Positions 62,695 to 64,000 of a DNA stretch of 64,000 bases are shown here, piece by piece. Both the position numbers and the translations under genes were made by a program. The DNA is taken from NCBI RefSeq assembly GCF_935822925.1, contig NZ_CAKXZS010000016.1, positions 1 through 64,000 on the forward strand, written 5' to 3'. Every line of letters begins with the position of its first letter. Within the stretch, counting starts at the first letter, position 1. This DNA comes from Mesorhizobium ventifaucium. Lineage in GTDB: Bacteria; Pseudomonadota; Alphaproteobacteria; Rhizobiales; Rhizobiaceae. Below the pieces are notes generated by a model, which was not told where the DNA came from, ran no database searches, and was given only the letters and a program-made list of their open reading frames with translations.

Positions 62695-63807
62695 CTATTT
62701 TTTTATATCGGTCGTGAATTCCGCGATGCTCTTCGCCTTGACGGCGTCCCAGTCCCAGTCGATGCCGATGCCGGGCTCGTCCGGCGCCAATGCGTGCCCA
62801 TTCTTGATGCGCATTTTCTTGGCGGTCAGCTCGTCAAGCTGGGGAATATACTCGACATATCGGCCGTTCTGAATGGCGCAGGTCAGGCTGACATGCAGTT
62901 CCATCAGGAAATGTGGGCAGACCGGGATGTCGAACGCCTCGGCCGCATGCGCAACCTTCAGCCACGGTGTGATGCCGCCGATGCGGCCGACATCGACCTG
63001 CACGATCGAGCAGCCGCCTTTTTGCATATATTCGCGGAAATGGCGGATCGAGTAGAGCGACTCGCCAATGGCGATCGGCGTCGACGTCGCATTCGACAGC
63101 CGTACATGGCCGTCTATGTCGTCGGCCGGCAGCGGTTCCTCGATCCAGGCGAGGTCGAGGTCGCGCAGCCGCTCCGCCCGGCGGATCGCCTCGTCGACCG
63201 AAAAGCCCTGATTGCAGTCGGTCATGATCTCGTAGGATGAGCCGACCGCCTGGCGCACCGCGGTCAGCCGGGCAAGATCCTCGGAGCCGCGCGGCTTGCC
63301 GATCTTGACCTTCGAACCGCGAAAACCCTTGGCTTTGGCGGCCAGCGCATCGTCGACCAGCGCCTCGGTCTCGATATGAAGCCAGCCGCCTTCGGTCGTG
63401 TAGAGCGGACAACGGTCCTTGGCGCCGCCGGCCAGCTTCCACAGCGGCAGGTTTTGCTTCTTCGCCCTGAGATCCCACAGCGCCGTATCGATGGCAGCGA
63501 GCGCGATTGCCGTGATAGCGCCGATCGTCGTGGCGTGGGTGGCAAATTCGAGCTCGTGCCAGATCGCCTCAATCGTGTCGGCGTCACGGCCGATCAGCCG
63601 CGGTGCAAGGTGATCGGCCAGGAGCCGCATCACCGAGGAGCCGCCGGTGCCGATCGTGTAGCTGTAGCCGGTGCCGACTGCGCCGTCGGCGTCGGTGATG
63701 GTAACGATCGGCGTTTCCTGGCTGACAAAACTCTGGATCGCATCGGTGCGCTTGACCTTCGGCACCAGGTCGACCATGCGCAGTTCGACTTTCTCGATCT
63801 TTGCCAT
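62695..63807 (-). CDS. enolase-superfamily sugar-acid dehydratase
   Basis: A 370-residue mandelate racemase/muconate lactonizing enzyme-type protein. The catalytic Lys-x-Lys is in GSKVKIG, metal ligands in IMTDCNQGF, LAWIEEPL and IAIGESLY, and a His in CPHFLMELHV. These identify an acid-sugar dehydratase or related enzyme. The substrate is unknown, but the flanking sugar mutarotase and ABC ATPase suggest a deoxy-sugar acid. Confidence 0.87.
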   Translation of the reverse strand: MAKIEKVELRMVDLVPKVKRTDAIQSFVSQETPIVTITDADGAVGTGYSYTIGTGGSSVMRLLADHLAPRLIGRDADTIEAIWHELEFATHATTIGAITAIALAAIDTALWDLRAKKQNLPLWKLAGGAKDRCPLYTTEGGWLHIETEALVDDALAAKAKGFRGSKVKIGKPRGSEDLARLTAVRQAVGSSYEIMTDCNQGFSVDEAIRRAERLRDLDLAWIEEPLPADDIDGHVRLSNATSTPIAIGESLYSIRHFREYMQKGGCSIVQVDVGRIGGITPWLKVAHAAEAFDIPVCPHFLMELHVSLTCAIQNGRYVEYIPQLDELTAKKMRIKNGHALAPDEPGIGIDWDWDAVKAKSIAEFTTDIKK

Positions 63808-63811
63808 GACG

Positions 63812-64000
63812 TTAACCTCGCAATGTCTTGCCCGTTTCAGCAGAAAACAGATGGGCCTGCGAGAGGTCCAGACTCATCTTAAGCCGGTCGCCTGGCCTTA
63901 GCGGCTTCGGGTTCAGCATGCGCGATACCCAGTCGCTGCCGTTGAATTCGGCGAACACCAGCGTCTCGTTGCCGAGCGGCTCGGTGACGGTCACCGGCAA
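63812..64000 (-). CDS. C-terminal part of a sugar ABC ATPase, 5' end outside the window
   Basis: The last 62 residues of a UgpC/MalK-like ATPase TOBE domain (VTVTEPLGNETLVFAEFNGS, LRPGDRLKMSLDLSQAHLFS). The protein begins to the right of base 64000. It is the gene upstream of the enolase-superfamily gene and ends five bases before it. Confidence 0.8.
   Translation of the reverse strand: MPVTVTEPLGNETLVFAEFNGSDWVSRMLNPKPLRPGDRLKMSLDLSQAHLFSAETGKTLRG

Overview
The window looks like a chromosomal segment of an alphaproteobacterium of the Rhizobiales, most likely Mesorhizobium or a close relative. The reasons are the high GC, the density of ABC-uptake and catabolic operons with their own LacI, ROK, LysR or GntR regulators, the tightly overlapped ATGA gene junctions, and rhizobium-type families (sarcosine oxidase SoxBDAG, Ehu-type transporter, BKACE enzyme, CHASE2 cyclase). 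No rRNA, tRNA, CRISPR array, phage or intact transposase gene was seen. This is an inference from gene content, not a placement by alignment.

Layout. 1-2777 is an eroded stretch: a DUF2867 gene cut by the window edge, a small membrane protein, an antitoxin with a frameshifted VapC partner, and a frameshifted DoxX-like gene. 2778-11336 (minus) is an operon headed by a LacI regulator: SIS deglycase, CUT1 sugar transporter without ATPase, FrlC-like epimerase, FrlD-like kinase and an FAD amine oxidase. It resembles a fructosamine (Amadori compound) pathway, but one permease carries an in-frame amber codon. 11633-19865 is a ROK regulator divergent from a complete sugar ABC transporter followed by two SDR dehydrogenases and an isomerase/epimerase. 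20211-21398 is an MgtE-type transporter. 21806-25824 is a three-gene envelope module: TPR/beta-barrel protein, FecR-domain protein, CHASE2 class III cyclase.

26016-30140 holds two alpha/beta hydrolases, an arginase-family enzyme with an altered metal motif, a truncated LysR gene and a cupin. 30158-38935 (minus) is an operon of a DUF1185 protein, an alpha/beta hydrolase fused to a flavin reductase, a luciferase-like monooxygenase, an aldehyde dehydrogenase and a polyamine-type ABC transporter, divergent from a GntR regulator across a perfect palindrome. 40006-46171 (plus) holds a cupredoxin, then an SDR, a lambda-crystallin-type dehydrogenase and a BKACE enzyme, then an acyl-CoA dehydrogenase with an ACAD10/11-type kinase.

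46201-57665 is a divergent pair: soxBDAG and two creatinase/ectoine-hydrolase-like M24 proteins on the minus strand, ehuBCDA and a GntR regulator on the plus strand. Together they suggest import of an N-methylated or ectoine/creatine-like osmolyte, amide hydrolysis and oxidation of a sarcosine-like product. 57693-60739 holds a frameshifted DUF899 gene with a small membrane partner and an HTH/TPR plus beta-propeller pair. 60800-64000 (minus) is the distal part of a sugar-acid operon: ABC ATPase tail, enolase-superfamily dehydratase, sugar mutarotase, Gfo/Idh/MocA dehydrogenase, MaoC hydratase.

The candidates most worth following are the CHASE2/FecR/beta-barrel module, the hydrolase-flavin reductase fusion operon, the creatinase-like/SoxBDAG/Ehu cluster, and the Frl-like operon with the amber-interrupted permease.
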